Of a stretch of 64,000 bases of DNA, positions 33,144-45,976 are shown piece by piece. Location of the stretch: NCBI GenBank assembly GCA_025617375.2, contig JAMYGW020000008.1, positions 434,001-498,000 on the forward strand. The letters are read 5' to 3'. The translations under genes were made by a program, and so were the position numbers. The notes under the pieces are model-generated. The model made no database searches, was not told the origin of the DNA, and saw only the letters and a list, made by a program, of their open reading frames with translations. The number at the start of each line of letters is the position of its first letter. Positions within the stretch are counted from its first letter, which is position 1. Source of the stretch: Acarospora socialis (taxonomy: Eukaryota; Ascomycota; Lecanoromycetes; Acarosporales; Acarosporaceae).

Positions 33144-35013
33144 ATGGTGACAGAGGACCGCATCTCTAATCACCCGGTCTTCAACTATGAACCCCTTCCG
33201 AGTGAAGAGTATATCCGCTTGGTCGATATACTCCCGGGAATGGGAGACGACATTATTGAGTGCAAGATTGAGATGGTACTTCGGGAGGGCTCAGGGCACA
33301 CCTACGAGCCGATCTCTTACTGTTGGGGCGACTCCCGGGAGACAGAAACCATAATCTGCGATGAGATGCAGCTCTCTGTTAAGGTCAATTTATCCACAGC
33401 TCTCCGGCGATTCCGTGATCCGCAGCATGTCCGACCCGTTTGGGCGGACGCCATCTGCATTGCTCAGCACGATCTCGAGGAAAAGAACCACACTGTCAAG
33501 CACATGGGCGAAATATACGAGCAAGGCAAGCGCACTTTGATATGGCTTGGCGAGGACACGAAAGGCATCGCTGTAGACGCCTTTAAGCTTGTCGAAGAGA
33601 CCGTGACTTTTCTGGACCAGAAGTATGATGAATATGGCGATTTGACATTCCCGAGGCTTCCAGCAGCAGATTCGGTCTGCAAGGAGAAATCGAAATGGGT
33701 TCAGGTGGGCGAACTGTATCGCACGTCTATGGTTCGACCGAGTATGGGTCATACAAGAAGCAGCGCTGTCAAAGAAATGCACAGTGCACTGGGGAGAGGG
33801 CCAGCTGGATATTGCCTACTTGATCGAGCTTGCGTGGTGGATGAGCTGGCGGGGTGACTTCTTCAGCTTTCGACCGGACATCCAAGAAGGTAAACTCTGC
33901 GACAACTTCGCCCAGATTCAAGTCGGCTATCCGTCAGCCAAGGGATGGCAAGAGAGCCTGCCACTTCTAAAGTATCTCGCTGGCGAGTACGGACCGAGAC
34001 GCTTGCTCGTGAGCATCCTGGACACCAGTCGTGAAGTCAAGGCGTCAGACCCACGAGACCATATCTACGCGTTCCTCGGACATCCTTGCGCGCAAAAGAA
34101 TGGAGAATTACTTATTGAGCCGGACTACACCAAAAGTCCTAAGCAGGTTGCCATCGACAGTACGGTGGCCTTGCTGCAAGACCCCCAGGAGGCGCAATGG
34201 GTTCTGGGTCGCGTTATTCACCACAACTCGCGCCAGATTGACGACCGGAGCTTCCCATCGTGGGTTCCTCGCTGGGATGGCGGATGGGTCCAGCATCCGG
34301 TTGGCGGCCCGTTATATACCTACTGTGCCGGGGGTCCGCCAACTGACTTTCAAAATCGATATCTTCCGGAAACGAGAGCCCTTGCAGTCACAGGCTTCAT
34401 CTTTGATAGCTTGACCTGGACCTCGATCCTGTTAGACCGGGACAACCTCCGGCTGGCACCGGAGAAGTGGACGTACGATGTGCAGAGCCTGCCCGCGCCT
34501 CCAATCGACATGCTGTGGAAGGACGTCCTCCGAGCCACCAACCCTTCTTCGCCGGAGGAACGCGAGAGCCTGGAGAACGCGTTCAGCTTGTCCGTGGCAT
34601 CGGGCTACTCGCGAATCACGAAACTCGATGTTGGCCAGCACCAAGCCTGCTACTCCGCTTTCCTCAACCTGTCCCGCGCCAACCTGCGATCCTTCCAGGG
34701 AAAGCCCGAAGCCGAAGAGGCAGCGAAACCGGAGGGTGATCCGTACGATTACTACATTCGCACGAGACACAGCCATAACCGGCGAGTCGCTTTCACAGAG
34801 AACCGACGCCTTGCTCACGTTGACGGTCTCAGCGAGCCAGACGACGTCTGCGCTGTCTTCTTAGGACTGCAGTCCCCATTCATCCTCCGGCCGGCAGGGA
34901 ACGGGCAGTACTTCCTTGTAGGAGCGTGCTTCATTCACAGGGCGATGCAGGGCGAGCTGCTGGACATGGTAACCAAAGGCACACACCAGCTCGACAAGAT
35001 TGTTCTGATTTGA
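33144..35013 (+). pseudogene. HET-domain protein gene with a +1 frameshift, not hypermutated
   Basis: Starts at ATG 33,144 and ends at TGA 35,011-35,013, about 622 codons if read across one shift. HET domain (PF06985): YEPISYCWGD at residues 54-63, VWADAICIAQ near 99-108, IYEQGKRTLIWLGED at 123-137. After YRT at about 33,725 the family motif WFDRVWVIQEAAL continues only in another frame starting at TGG 33,730. The same motif is in frame in the fossil HET gene at 20.5 kb. The C-terminal region has DPRDHIYAFLG, SFPSWVPRWDGGW and the usual tail FILRP...YFLVGACFIH. No intron fits the shift, so it is a one-base insertion (or two-base loss), an inactivated allele or a sequence error. Composition is normal with many CG. 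This is the only host-type gene in the window that escaped mutation. Confidence 0.85.
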
Positions 35014-35307
35014 ATCTGCATGACCTGGTCAGATGGGCGAAACTTGCAGATCCGTCTTGAGAACCCCTTCCACGGGATCTGTACACACCTGGGCCGTCCG
35101 CAGGCGTATACACAGGGGCTGCCGAGAGGGGTCTGCGGCGGTCATGGACAGGTAGGCGGCTCTGGAACTGCATCTTTCAGCATCAGTGTCTCAAAAGGTG
35201 TAGCGATTCTTGAGGGCAAAGATCTAGAAGGTGAGTGAAGTGCTTAGAAAGATACTTTCTATGTTATGAGACAGGTTGGGTCGGGTCAGAAGACCCAGGG
35301 TACCTGC
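35014..35307. other. 3' flank of the HET gene, unmutated
   Basis: Normal composition, no convincing gene. A 72-codon open frame at 35,020-35,238 has no recognisable motif and is probably chance. Near the end lies an imperfect inverted word (GGGTCGGGTCAGAAGACCC, 35,279-35,297) at the border with repeat A. Confidence 0.5.
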
Positions 35308-37060
35308 CAAAATAACCTACTGAGAAGTCTCCTGGGAGCTAAGGCAAGCCAAGACTTCTATGAGTAATGAGTTTCAAATCTACCTAGCTACTGTGACATC
35401 ACAGTCTATTCAATTTGTATAAGCAAAGAGATCCTGTGCACCATCACTGTATAATTCTTAAAAAGCATAGAGCACTAAACAGAATCAGCTCTGCATCTTT
35501 ACACATTGAATGTAAACACACTAAATGTTATGTTGAAAGTCTATCATCAACTGTACTTATCTACAAAGACTAAAAGAAAGAACTTCTTCAAGTTAAGTAC
35601 TTTCTTCATCAAATTAACTTAAACTCTAATTCATTAAGTAATCAACAGTCAGACAAAAAGATTCTGCAGTGAGCTGCAATTTCTCATTTAAGCTTTATTG
35701 TTCTTGTTAGTTTTGCAAAACATTTCTTTTTAGACAATTTATTTCTTTCTGAAAATCAACTACAGTTTTTTTTCTTTTCTTATTTAACTTTTTAAACTTC
35801 TTAAAATTCTGTATTATCTTTTTAGTTCTGTTCTTATACTTCATAAAGTTTTTCATAATTAATTTATATTTTTTAATTTAATTAAAAAGCTTCTGTACTG
35901 TTGAGCTGTTCTTTTTAATTACTTTTAAAGCTTATTTAATCTTTAATTTATGTTTTTTGAAAATCATAATATACTGTTTTGAACAAAATATGTACAGTTT
36001 ATAAATATAATTTGTGAAACTGACTCAACAATTTTAATAAAATAAATTTTTGTCACAACTCTGTTTCATTACACTGCAATGAATATAAGTCTGCTGAAAA
36101 TCTTAATTTTTGTTTTGAAAAATCAATAAAATTAATTATTTATCATAAATATTTTAATTTGTAGCTCTTTCATCAGAAACATCATTGAAGATTGAGAGAC
36201 TTAAGTTAAAAAATTTAAAAATAAGTTTACTTGAATTGTTGTTGTCTTATTTTTGTTGTTGTGTATAATATTTATTTATAATTTTTAATTTAATTAACTC
36301 AATTAGCAAAGCTTTTAAAATAATAATAGAAGCTGAAGAAAATCAGTGATGATGTATATTGATTGAAAAAAAAATTGATGTTATTATTTGAAGAAATTGA
36401 GATAGAAAGTACAGTAAGTAATTATTTAATATTAAAGTTTTTAACTCATTTATTACATATAATTCACATCTAACTTCTTTTACATTCTATATTAAATTTA
36501 CACTCTATATTTACATTCATCATAATGAATTCACACAAATACATCAAAAATCTTTAATCAGCAAAGTTTATTGACTGCTGAGACTTTCAAAAATTAAGAT
36601 TAATACAGTTACATATATTTTTTACAGACTGTGAAGATGCAACTATAAAAAATAAAATGTAGTGTATTTATGCAGAATGAGAAGAACTTTTTACAATAAA
36701 TGTAAAAATTAAAAATTTAAATATATTAAAAAATTTTAATCAGTCTTTTTCTCAAATAATTCTCTTTCAAAAATATCTCAGCAAAGATATTCACAAGATA
36801 GCATAAATATTAAGAATGATAGTTTGTCACTGTTGTTATTATTAGTTTAAAAAGTAATGAAATAAAAGCAAAAAAATTTACATTAAAATTTAAATTAATA
36901 TTTTTAATTAAAAAATTTATCATTCAGAATACTGCAGTAATCAATATGTTAATAAGAAGACAAATAATTAAGTGTGTTTTATAAATTATTTATTTTTATT
37001 AATCTTTTCTTTAAATTTCTCTTTGTTTTCAGATTGATCAGAAACAAAAAATTGTAATGT
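35290..37060. repeat. Repeat A, paralogue of repeat B, contains the empty site of G3
   Basis: Aligns collinearly with 55,300-57,477 plus 63,658-64,000 on the same strand, except that B has two extra segments. The first about 110 bp, next to the HET gene, is less mutated than B (for example CTCCTGGGAGC against cttctggaagc). From about 35,420 on A is more mutated than B (state 2), with most remaining CA/CT turned to TA/TT. At 36,672-36,684 A reads gcagaatgagaag, the uninterrupted version of the site where G3 sits in B. The homology continues to the right of the last base of B in this window, so the true end is unknown. Confidence 0.85.
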
Positions 37061-38887
37061 AAATATGTGTTATGATTATTTTTAGAACTATAAGTAAATA
37101 TTTTTAATTGTATTACTGATTTAGCATCAAAATGATTTCATTAATTTTTAAAATGAAAATAATAAACACAACACAGTAAAATAAAAATAAATATATCTGA
37201 AAAAGATATAATCACATAAGCTGCTGAAAATATCAGATTGATGTATATTAATTAAAATAAGTAATTTTTTTGAAATATAATAATTAAAGTTTATTATGCA
37301 CATTAATTTCAAACATAAATAAATTAAACTCAAGATTAATCATGCTGAAGTCAATATGATTATGATGTTGCAGTAAAAAATTGTTAAAATAAAAATAATA
37401 AGAAAAAAAACTAAACTGTAGATAGCTAAACATACAATGTAAAATTTATTAAATTTATAATTAGATAAATGATGTTTGTCAGCAGCAATGAAAGCAAGAA
37501 TTAAAAGAAAAACACTGAGAAAAAAAGACAAATATACTGAAAAAAACATTATATAAGTTTAATTAGACAATAAAAAAAATCTTTTAAATATCAGTCTTGT
37601 GTTGACAAAATTTATATATTGATTCAGTTTAACAAAAGTTAAAAGTAATACTACAAAATGAATTATAATGTTTATTATTATATAAATAAAGTAAAAAATA
37701 TAACATTAATACAGTAACATTTACTTGCAGTTGATGTTTATCATTGTCAGACTATAACATTGAAAAAGATGACTGAACAGTTAAATATAATATTGATGCT
37801 GTAGAATCTTATTGACTTTTGATATCATTAAATATATATTAAAAAAAGTTAATTAAACAGTTAAATATAACATTGATATGTAACATTTATTTATAGTTAA
37901 TTTTTGTTACAATTAAATGTATATTGACAAAAATTAGTTAAATAATTAAATATAATATTAATGTAGTAGTGTTAACTTGTGACTGACTTTTATTATCATT
38001 AAATATATATTTATTAAAGTCAGCTAAATAGTTAGACATAACACTGATATATAATATTTACTTATAATTAATTTTTATTATTGCTGAGCTTTACAGCACT
38101 ATTAAAAAAGCTAATATATAATTTAATTAATATTTATCTTTTAATTATCTTACAGTGTAGAAGCAAATAATTCACAATAAATAATTTTCTTTCATGTATT
38201 GTAGCTTATCTGAGTTCAAAAAAGCTGAAAAATTTCTTTAATGATGATGTTTAATCATTAATTTACATTATTGAGACACTTTAAAAACAAAAAAAGAATT
38301 TAATAATTTAAACTATGATAATAAAGATTTAAAAAGTTTTTTAATTTAGTTTTAAATGAAAATCATTTTTATATCTGATCAAGACAATCACAAAATGTAA
38401 GTGTAAAATTAATAAAGATATTTTTAATCTGCTGTATAAATGTAAAAATAATCTTTTTATCATTTTTAAAAGTCAAAAGTTAAACACTACATTCTGTACA
38501 GTTCATAATTTATTAAATTTATATTAATTTAGTACTTAACTTTTTAACAAACAGAATAATCTTCAGCATTATATTTTTTGTATTATTATTAGTGATGTTC
38601 ATAATATAATTAAAAAGTAAATACTTAACAGATTCAGTTATGTTATCATTTAATTAGTAAAGAATTTTGTAAAGAATAATAATAAAATATTTATAAAATA
38701 GCTTCAAAAAAATCTTTAATTATAAATAATTTATAAAGCAGATCATCAGCTAATTATAAAATTTTTAAATAATAATTATTTAATTATTTTTTTATCAAAT
38801 ATCATCAGAATATATTGTAAGCTGATGCTCATAATATTTATTTAAGAATCTTTTTTTAAAATAAAACAGATTAATAAAGTACAGTTA
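37060..38887. other. AT-rich state 2 DNA, no gene seen
   Basis: Very AT-rich, no CG. Contains loosely repeated words such as gttaaatataat, attgatatgtaacattta and ttataattaatttttatta at 37,690-38,060, suggesting a decayed tandem repeat of about 100-130 bp. Short minus-strand hydrophobic frames at 37,148-37,549 are composition artefacts. Confidence 0.5.
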
Positions 38888-39229
38888 TGTTACAATCATA
38901 TCTAGAAGAAACTAGAACAGAACTGTGAATGCACAGTATCTGTGTATGTTGTCTTTTGAAAAAACATCATCAAGATGCAGTGTTTTAAAACATCAGAACA
39001 CACAGATGTTCTGATGATCAGAAACATCAGAACATCTAGATGTTTCAGTGTCATCATAGTATATAGTAGAATTGATTTCTCTATGAAATCAATCATGTTC
39101 AAATTCATTAGTTACTCAATACAGCTACTGATTAACTAAGATGACAGTGTGTCTTCATATTCTTTATATCAACAAGCTCAAATCTCTAGTCCTAACATTA
39201 CTGAGAAATCTCAGTACTAGAACATAACA
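38888..39229 (+). mobile_element. Solo LTR of the Gypsy family, with target duplication
   Basis: 342 bp from TGTTACAATCATATC to ...GAACATAACA, flanked on both sides by the same five bases AGTTA (38,883-38,887 and 39,230-39,234). Internal words match the G1/G2 LTRs (tatatagtagaattg, atcatgttcaa, gaaatctcag), but the 5' half differs and contains extra cagaacatc words. It is in state 1 although the surrounding DNA is in state 2. Presumably left after recombination between the two LTRs of a full element. Confidence 0.88.
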
Positions 39230-39234
39230 AGTTA

Positions 39235-40707
39235 ACAGTTACAATGTTGTTAATTAAACATCAAATATTTAAAGATTTAAAATATATTTAAAGTTACTAA
39301 AAATTTAAATGCAAACAAAATCATTAAAAAAATTCATTAATACTATTAAGACTTCTTTTACATACATACACTTTAGCTCTCAGCATCAATTAAGATTTCA
39401 ATTATAAACAGCAATAAATTAAAACAAGAAACTGATAAGCAAAACAGTTTTTATCTTTCTGAAAATTATATGCACACAGAAATTAATAAAATATAGATTT
39501 AACAATTTAAAATAAACAAATAATTTTAATATTATTTAAAATTAAGCTGTTACATTTCTTCAAATCTTTATTATAACTTTTAAATAAACAATTCACTCAA
39601 AAACTAATTAGTTAAAATTCATCAATCACTGAACTATTTACATTTCAATTAACTTTTAGTTAAAACTCATCAACAATAATACAATTTTTTAACACAAGTT
39701 TCAGTCAAAATTTATCAACAAAATTATTTATCTTTTAATTAACTTTCAATTAAAATTCATCAATAATTAAATCAATCATCTTTAAACAAAATTTCAATCA
39801 CAATTCATTCATAATTAAGTCATTCAATCAGAGCTTTTAATAGTCATTAAATCTTAAATTTGTGCACACTTTGATACAGATAAATTTTTATAGCTGTTTA
39901 ATTATAATTTTACTTTATTTAATTTATTTAATCTATCAATTCATACAGTTATTGCTCATTTCATCAATTATTAGTTAGAGTTTATTTAAAGACTAAAAGC
40001 AGCATTAAATTTTCACTTTTTTCACAAAATTTTGCTTTTCATCATCAAAGAAACAGACATTTTCTCTTTACAATAACTTCTTTGAACATTTTTTTTAAGT
40101 TAATAAGTTATTATTTTTGTATAAATCTTTTAGAGCTAATAGAATCACAAGATTCTCAGAAAAAAAAGAGTTAATAATGTTAACTTAAATGAGATAATTA
40201 TACACTATAAGTAATACACTTTTTAGTTAATCTTTTAAGAATTTTAAAAAGATACTTTCAATTTTAACTTTAACTTAAAAAATGTTGACCAAATTCTGTA
40301 AGTTTTTAGTGATTTATTTAGTTATTTAATTTAACTAAATAAACTTTAAATCAGCACTCAATCACTACTTGTGTCTTAATTATTGACAGAAAAAATAAGC
40401 ATTAGTACATTTTTGAATTTCTTAAGTCTAGTATTAGTTTGTTATCATAAGTATCTCACTGTAACATTCACTATAACTTTGAAAATTATTGTTATTATTG
40501 TGTAAATTACAATTTAATTTCAGAAATAATAATTGTTAAGTGTAAATCATTATTAGTGCTTGATTCAAGCAAATATAAATTTATATAACTATAAGATAAA
40601 GCAACAAAGCACATCTTAGTTACAATAATATAAGTAATTTAAACTTTAAAAACTTCACAGCTTATCTATTTATCTTATTTACATCATTATATTTTATTTT
40701 ACTTTCT
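39235..40707. other. AT-rich state 2 DNA with loosely repeated words
   Basis: No gene recognised. Between about 39,590 and 39,830 the pattern (t)caattaa(c/a)tttt(a/c)a(g/a)tta, followed by aaaattcatcaa, recurs about five times at 55-60-bp spacing, a decayed tandem array. The remainder is featureless. Confidence 0.45.
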
Positions 40708-41025
40708 TGTTACAATCATACTCTAATGAGAAATAGCATGACAGAAGATACACCTGAAGAAGTGTGATCTCAGATGTGAAATAATGAAATACTGAGTGTT
40801 TTCTCATGAACATGTGTCAGAAACACATCAGAACATCAAAATGCTGAGCATGTCAGTGTGTTTATTTCTATATAGTAGAGTCATTTTTCTTATGAAAACA
40901 ATTGTGTTCAACTTAAATAACAATCTAAGAGTTAAAGACCAGAATCATTTCAGATCAGTTGTTATATCAATAAGCACAAACTCTTAGCTCTACATACTCA
41001 AGAAATCTCAGATTAGAACATTACA
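40708..41025 (+). repeat. 5' LTR of G2
   Basis: 318 bp, TGTTACAATC...GAACATTACA. Near-identical in layout to the 3' LTR, the differences seen being mainly C/T and G/A. Contains a tctatatagtagag block around 40,870, a possible TATA-type promoter in this LTR family, also present in the unmutated G1 LTR as CTATATAGTAGG. Confidence 0.92.
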
Positions 41026-41056
41026 TTTTGAATATTCTTACAATATAATGAGTATG

Positions 41057-42080
41057 ATGTCTGACATTCAGAAAAATGTCTTAATCTTGTTCTTAAAACA
41101 AGCTTAAGTGAACTCATCTCTATCATCTATTTCAGATAGAATGATGACACAATCAGTAATGTCAGTTCAGATAATACAGCTATCTATGAATGCATCAAAG
41201 ATTCAGATACTCAATATCTTTGATGAAGAATGAGAAAAGCTGTGAGTCTTTGTGACTAAGCTTGATCTGTATATTGAATTCAATCAATTAAAGTTTCAGA
41301 TCAATCAAGAGAAGATATTGTTTGCAACAATCTATCTAATGAACACAGTCTTTGATTGAGTTGATCTCAGACTACATGAATTTCTAGAGAAGAGTTATGA
41401 GAAGTGCAATGCTGATGTGAAGTTCATGTTCAATGACTTCAGCAAGTTCAAAAAGAAACTCAAAAAAGTCTTTGAGATAATTGATGAAGAAAGAGCAGCA
41501 GAGAGACAAATTCACATTTTGTGACAGAATGAATCAGTGACAGTATATGTCACAGAGTTTCAGTGATTAGCAGCACTTATTAGATGAAATAATAAAGCAC
41601 TCATCTATCAGTACTATTGTGAGTTGAGAAAGTTCATCAAAGACAAAATAGTCTGAGTAAAACAATCAGACAATCTTCAAAGAATGATTAATCTGAGCAT
41701 TAATATTGACAGTTGTCAATGAGAATGATAGATGAAACAAAAAGAATATTGAATGTCATGTATGATAGAAGATCAAGAAGAAAGCTTCTGATCATGAGTG
41801 AAGTGATATGTTTTATTGATAAGATATAGAAGAACAGATTCTATAAATCTCAATATGATTAAGAAGTGCTGTCAGAAGTCATGAAAAACTAGAAAAACAG
41901 AGTTTGAATGTCAGACAGAGTGATTCACTAAGTCTCAGATAACATCACAAAATGAGATGTAAATGTATTACAACTGTAAGAAATCTGAACATTTTGTCTG
42001 AGAGTGCAACAGATCTCAAATGAAAAGAAAGAATATTGCAGCAGTAATGATCAAAACAAAGATGAAGAAATCAAGCATAG
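41057..42080 (+). pseudogene. gag: gag of G2, hypermutated
   Basis: Starts at ATG 41,057 after the leader word ttacaatataa shared with G1. One frame reads through TGA positions as IFDEEWEKLW, then KLDLYIEFNQLKF (G1: KLKLYIEFNQKKF), YLMNTVFDWV and on to a zinc-knuckle remnant near 41,950 (YYNCKKSEHFVWECN, expected CxxCxxxxHxxxxC with the first Cys as Tyr). Stops are mainly TGA at Trp positions. Its first 50 residues match those of G3, not of G1. Confidence 0.85.
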
Positions 42081-42949
42081 TGCATGATGTTCTGAGTTGA
42101 ACAGTCTGTTATGATGATATGTGCTGAGCACATATGAATGCAAAGAACAAAGTCAGATGATACTCTCAGAGATTACACAAAGACACAAAGAATAGACACA
42201 ACATCATAAGTTGATCAATCTACAAGAAAGAATTAGCTATTCTTATCAAGAAAAGAGTTCTTGATGCTGAGAAAGAAAGAGATGTTCTTGAAGATGATAT
42301 TGAAGAAACTGATGATCATGAATTTCAAATTAATGAATCATGAATATTTTCTGACAGTGATGCACTTGTGAAAGAAAGTTTGAATAATGTTGAGACAGAG
42401 TTCTCAAGAAAGTATTAAACAAGAGTTGAGAAAGATCTAAGTGTACAAAGAGAAAAGATACTGAGAAAAAGACAAGAGACTCAAGATCAGAAAGCAAGAA
42501 TATGTGAGAAGTTTAATAAATTAATGAGAGATATCTGAATGATGATGCAAGAATTGATATCAAAATTTCTTGTGTAAAAAACAAAGAGTCACAAGATTGA
42601 GATATGCTTATCTGAAGAATATATCATGCAGAATGAAGACAGATGAATCTTCAGCAAAGAATATATGTCATCTGAATTTCTGCAAAGAATAAGAGTCATT
42701 GAGAGTCAATTGCAGATAAAGTATGATAAGTATGAATCTTGACTACACTCAGAAAGATACATTGAGTGACACAGTCTAGAGTATGTGAATTTTATGATTG
42801 AAAGAAAACTCAGATGATTTCAAGAACTTTGAAGATGAGCTGAACAATTAAGTGAGTCAAAAAATGAAAAGCTTTCTCAACAAAACTAGAGAATAAGAAG
42901 CTAGCAGTGTCTCAAAGACAAAACAATGATCATAGAATATGAATTAAGA

Positions 42950-45900
42950 TCATAATTAATGAATATCAGATTAATACATTGATGAATTCTGAAGCAGATG
43001 ATAACATCATGAGCTGATGAATAGTTGATATGTTGAAATTAGTGACACAGTGAGTGTGCTGTTCATTCAACATATGAATGATAAATGAAGTCATTGAAAG
43101 AATTGATGAGAAAATCTATGTGAAGATCTCAATTCTTGAAAATGTACAAGAGATTATGTTTGATGTCATGAAATTGATTGAATATGATGCAATGCTAAAG
43201 ATGTCTTAATTATGCAAAAAGAATTCACAGATTGATTGAGTCATGAAAGAGATATGTGCAGTCAAAGATGCATATGAGATTCTTAAACAATCAAAGATGA
43301 GTTTATCAGAACATAAGTCATGAAATCATGAAATATTGTTATTGAATGAAAGACAATTTAAGTGAATGTCATTATACTCAATGAGTGAGAATCAACTCAA
43401 GAAAGTAAGAACTTATCTTGACAAGAATCTAAAGTGAGAATTCATTAAATCATTAAAGTCATCAGCAGAATATTCAATTCTGTTTGTACTGAAAAAGAAT
43501 GACAAAAAATGATTATGTGTTGATTACAGACAACTCAACAAGATAATTCATTGAGACAGTTATTCACTACTCTTAATAGAAGAGTTGCAAGATCAGTTAG
43601 AAAAAACTAAGTAATTCATGAGCTTAAATCTTAAGAATGTCTACTATCAAGTTAGAATGAAAGAAGATGAAGAATGAAAGACAGCATTTCAAACAAGATA
43701 CAAACATTACAAGTATATCATTATGCTGTTTAAGCTGAAAAACACTCTGATCATCTTTCAGAGATTGATCAATGATATATTAAGAGAATATCTCAATGAC
43801 TTTATGATTACATATCTCAACAACATTCTAATATATTCAGAAGATCTTGAAGAGCATTGAAAACATATGTGAAAGATATTAGCAAAGCTCAATGAGAGAG
43901 CTCTGTATGTGAAAAAGTCAAAAAGCAGATTCAAGATCAAGAAAATTAAGTTTCTAGACTATGTGATTTGATCTGAACAAATTGAGAAGAATTCAAAAAA
44001 AATAAAAGTAGTCAGAAACTGATCAACACTGAAACAGATTAAGAAAGTACAAGTCTTTCTAGAATTGATGAACTATTATTGAAAGTTTGTATCAAACTAT
44101 GCAAGAATTGTGAAATCACTAATGCATTTGACACACAAAAACAAAAAATAACATTGAGATAAAGAGCAGAAGAATGCATTTCATGTATTAAAGAGAAGTT
44201 TTAGTAAAATGACACATCTAAGAATACTCAATTCAGCATGTGAAAAGACACTGAAAACTGATGCTTCAGATTTTGCAGTAAAAGCATGTCTATATTAGAT
44301 TGAGAATGAGCAACAGAGACTCATAGCATATCAATTTAGAAAATTATCAGAATTCAAGAAAAAATATGAAATTCATGACAAGAAACTTCTTGCAATAATA
44401 GAAGTACTACAAAATTGAAAATCTTATCTTGCAGAGACAAACAAGTCAATTCAGATCTACACAGATCACAAGAATCTGAGAAACTTCACAACAACAAAGC
44501 AACTCAATTAACAACAGATTCATTGAACAGAACAGTTAGCAGACTATGAATTTCAAATTCATTATAAGAAGAATAATGAGAATGAAAAAGCAGATGTCTT
44601 GAACAGATAATCTGATCATGAAGATGTACAGATGATATATGTCAAAATTCTAAGTGAAGACAACAACAAAATTCTCATGAAGAGCTTAGCAGCAATGTAC
44701 AAGATGAAGCAAGCTCTCTTGATGAACAAAGAACTTATTAAGATGTGTCACTACAACAAAATTGATGAACATCTAAAAGTTAAATACACAGAAGATCTAG
44801 TGCAGAGAAGATGCAATGTTAGCAATTTTAGAAATTGAATCATCAAAATGATTGCTGTATATAACTCATGTTAAAGAAACAGAATTAATTAAGATAAACA
44901 ATATAATAAAGTAACACAACTAAACACATTAAATGCATCATGAAAGTTAATTATCATGAACTTCATTATGAAGCTATCACTGTTAAAGAACTCAGCATGA
45001 AAAGTGAGATTCAATAGTATATTGATCATAGTAAATAGATTGATCAAGTACACAATGTTCATTTCATTCAAAGAAATCACAACAGCATCAATATTGACAT
45101 ATATAATACTAAGAAAATTGATTAACAATTATGAACTATCAAAAGAGTTTATCATCAACAGAGACAAACTGTTTACAAGCAAGTTTTGAAAAATGCTTAC
45201 AGCAGAACTCAGAATAAAACACAAAATGTCAACAGCATATCATTTACAGATGAATGAACAAAGCAAATAAATGAATTAGACAGTAAAAACATACTTGAGA
45301 CACTATATCAACAAGAGTCAAGATAACTGAGTATGACTGTTGCTGATGATACAATTTGTGTACAACAACACAAAAAATGAAATCATAAGAAAAATGTCTT
45401 TCTATATGAACTACAGCTACAACTCAAAGATATAACAAGATCTCAAAGAACATGAATCACAGAGTCAAAAAGTGATTTTAAATATCACACAGATGAAAAA
45501 ACTGCATCAAGATCTGACAGAATGAATTGAACAGCAGATGAAACAAATGACAGAGACAAAATCATTTGAAGAAGAAGAAAAGATATATTTACAAATAAAC
45601 AACATATGAACAAAGAAAAGAAGCAAGAAGCTAAAAAACAAGAGCATTGAATCATTCAAGATCATATGAAACATCAAGAGATTAAGTTATGAGTTAGACT
45701 TACTCAAGAAAATGAGAATACACTCAGTATTTTATGCATTCATGTTACAGCACTGTGATCAGTTCATATCACTTCAAATTAATGAAATATCTGTTAAATT
45801 CAACAAAGAATATAAAGTTGAGAACATTTTAGAGAAGAAAATGATTAGTGAGAAAGTTCATTATCTCATTAAATAAAAAGATTATGATATCTCAGAAAAT

Positions 45901-45976
45901 ATCTGAAAATCAAGAGAGAATCTCAAGAACTGTGCAAGAACACTTTGACATTTTGAGAAAAGAGATTGAGATTAGC
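42950..45976 (+). pseudogene. pol: pol of G2 (PR-RT-RH-IN-chromodomain), hypermutated
   Basis: Read with TGA as mutated Trp. Aspartic protease near 42,980 (MNSEADDNIM, expected DSGAD). Reverse transcriptase 43,380-44,000, with CVDYRQLNK, FMSLNLKNVYYQVRM and YLNNILIYS, where YLDDILIYS is expected; both Asp became Asn because GAC followed C. RNase H about 44,250-44,480 (KTDASDFAVKA, YEIHDKKLLAII). Integrase core about 45,000-45,330 (FNSILIIVNRLIKYTMF, then HLQMNEQSK). C-terminal chromodomain about 45,815-45,976 (VENILEKKM, YLIK-KDYDISENIW), ending at about 45,976. Between gag and RT the frame is disturbed. The chromodomain suggests targeting to methylated-histone chromatin. Confidence 0.88.

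Noticed and set aside
33390-35238. Several open frames of 60-130 codons on both strands within and after the HET gene.
   Set aside because: GC-rich overlaps of the HET reading frame, without motifs. The frame ending at 35,238 also lacks any recognisable domain.
37148-37549. Two minus-strand hydrophobic frames that look like membrane proteins.
   Set aside because: Runs of Phe/Leu/Ile/Tyr are expected from AT-rich state 2 DNA. There is no homology between copies and no start context.
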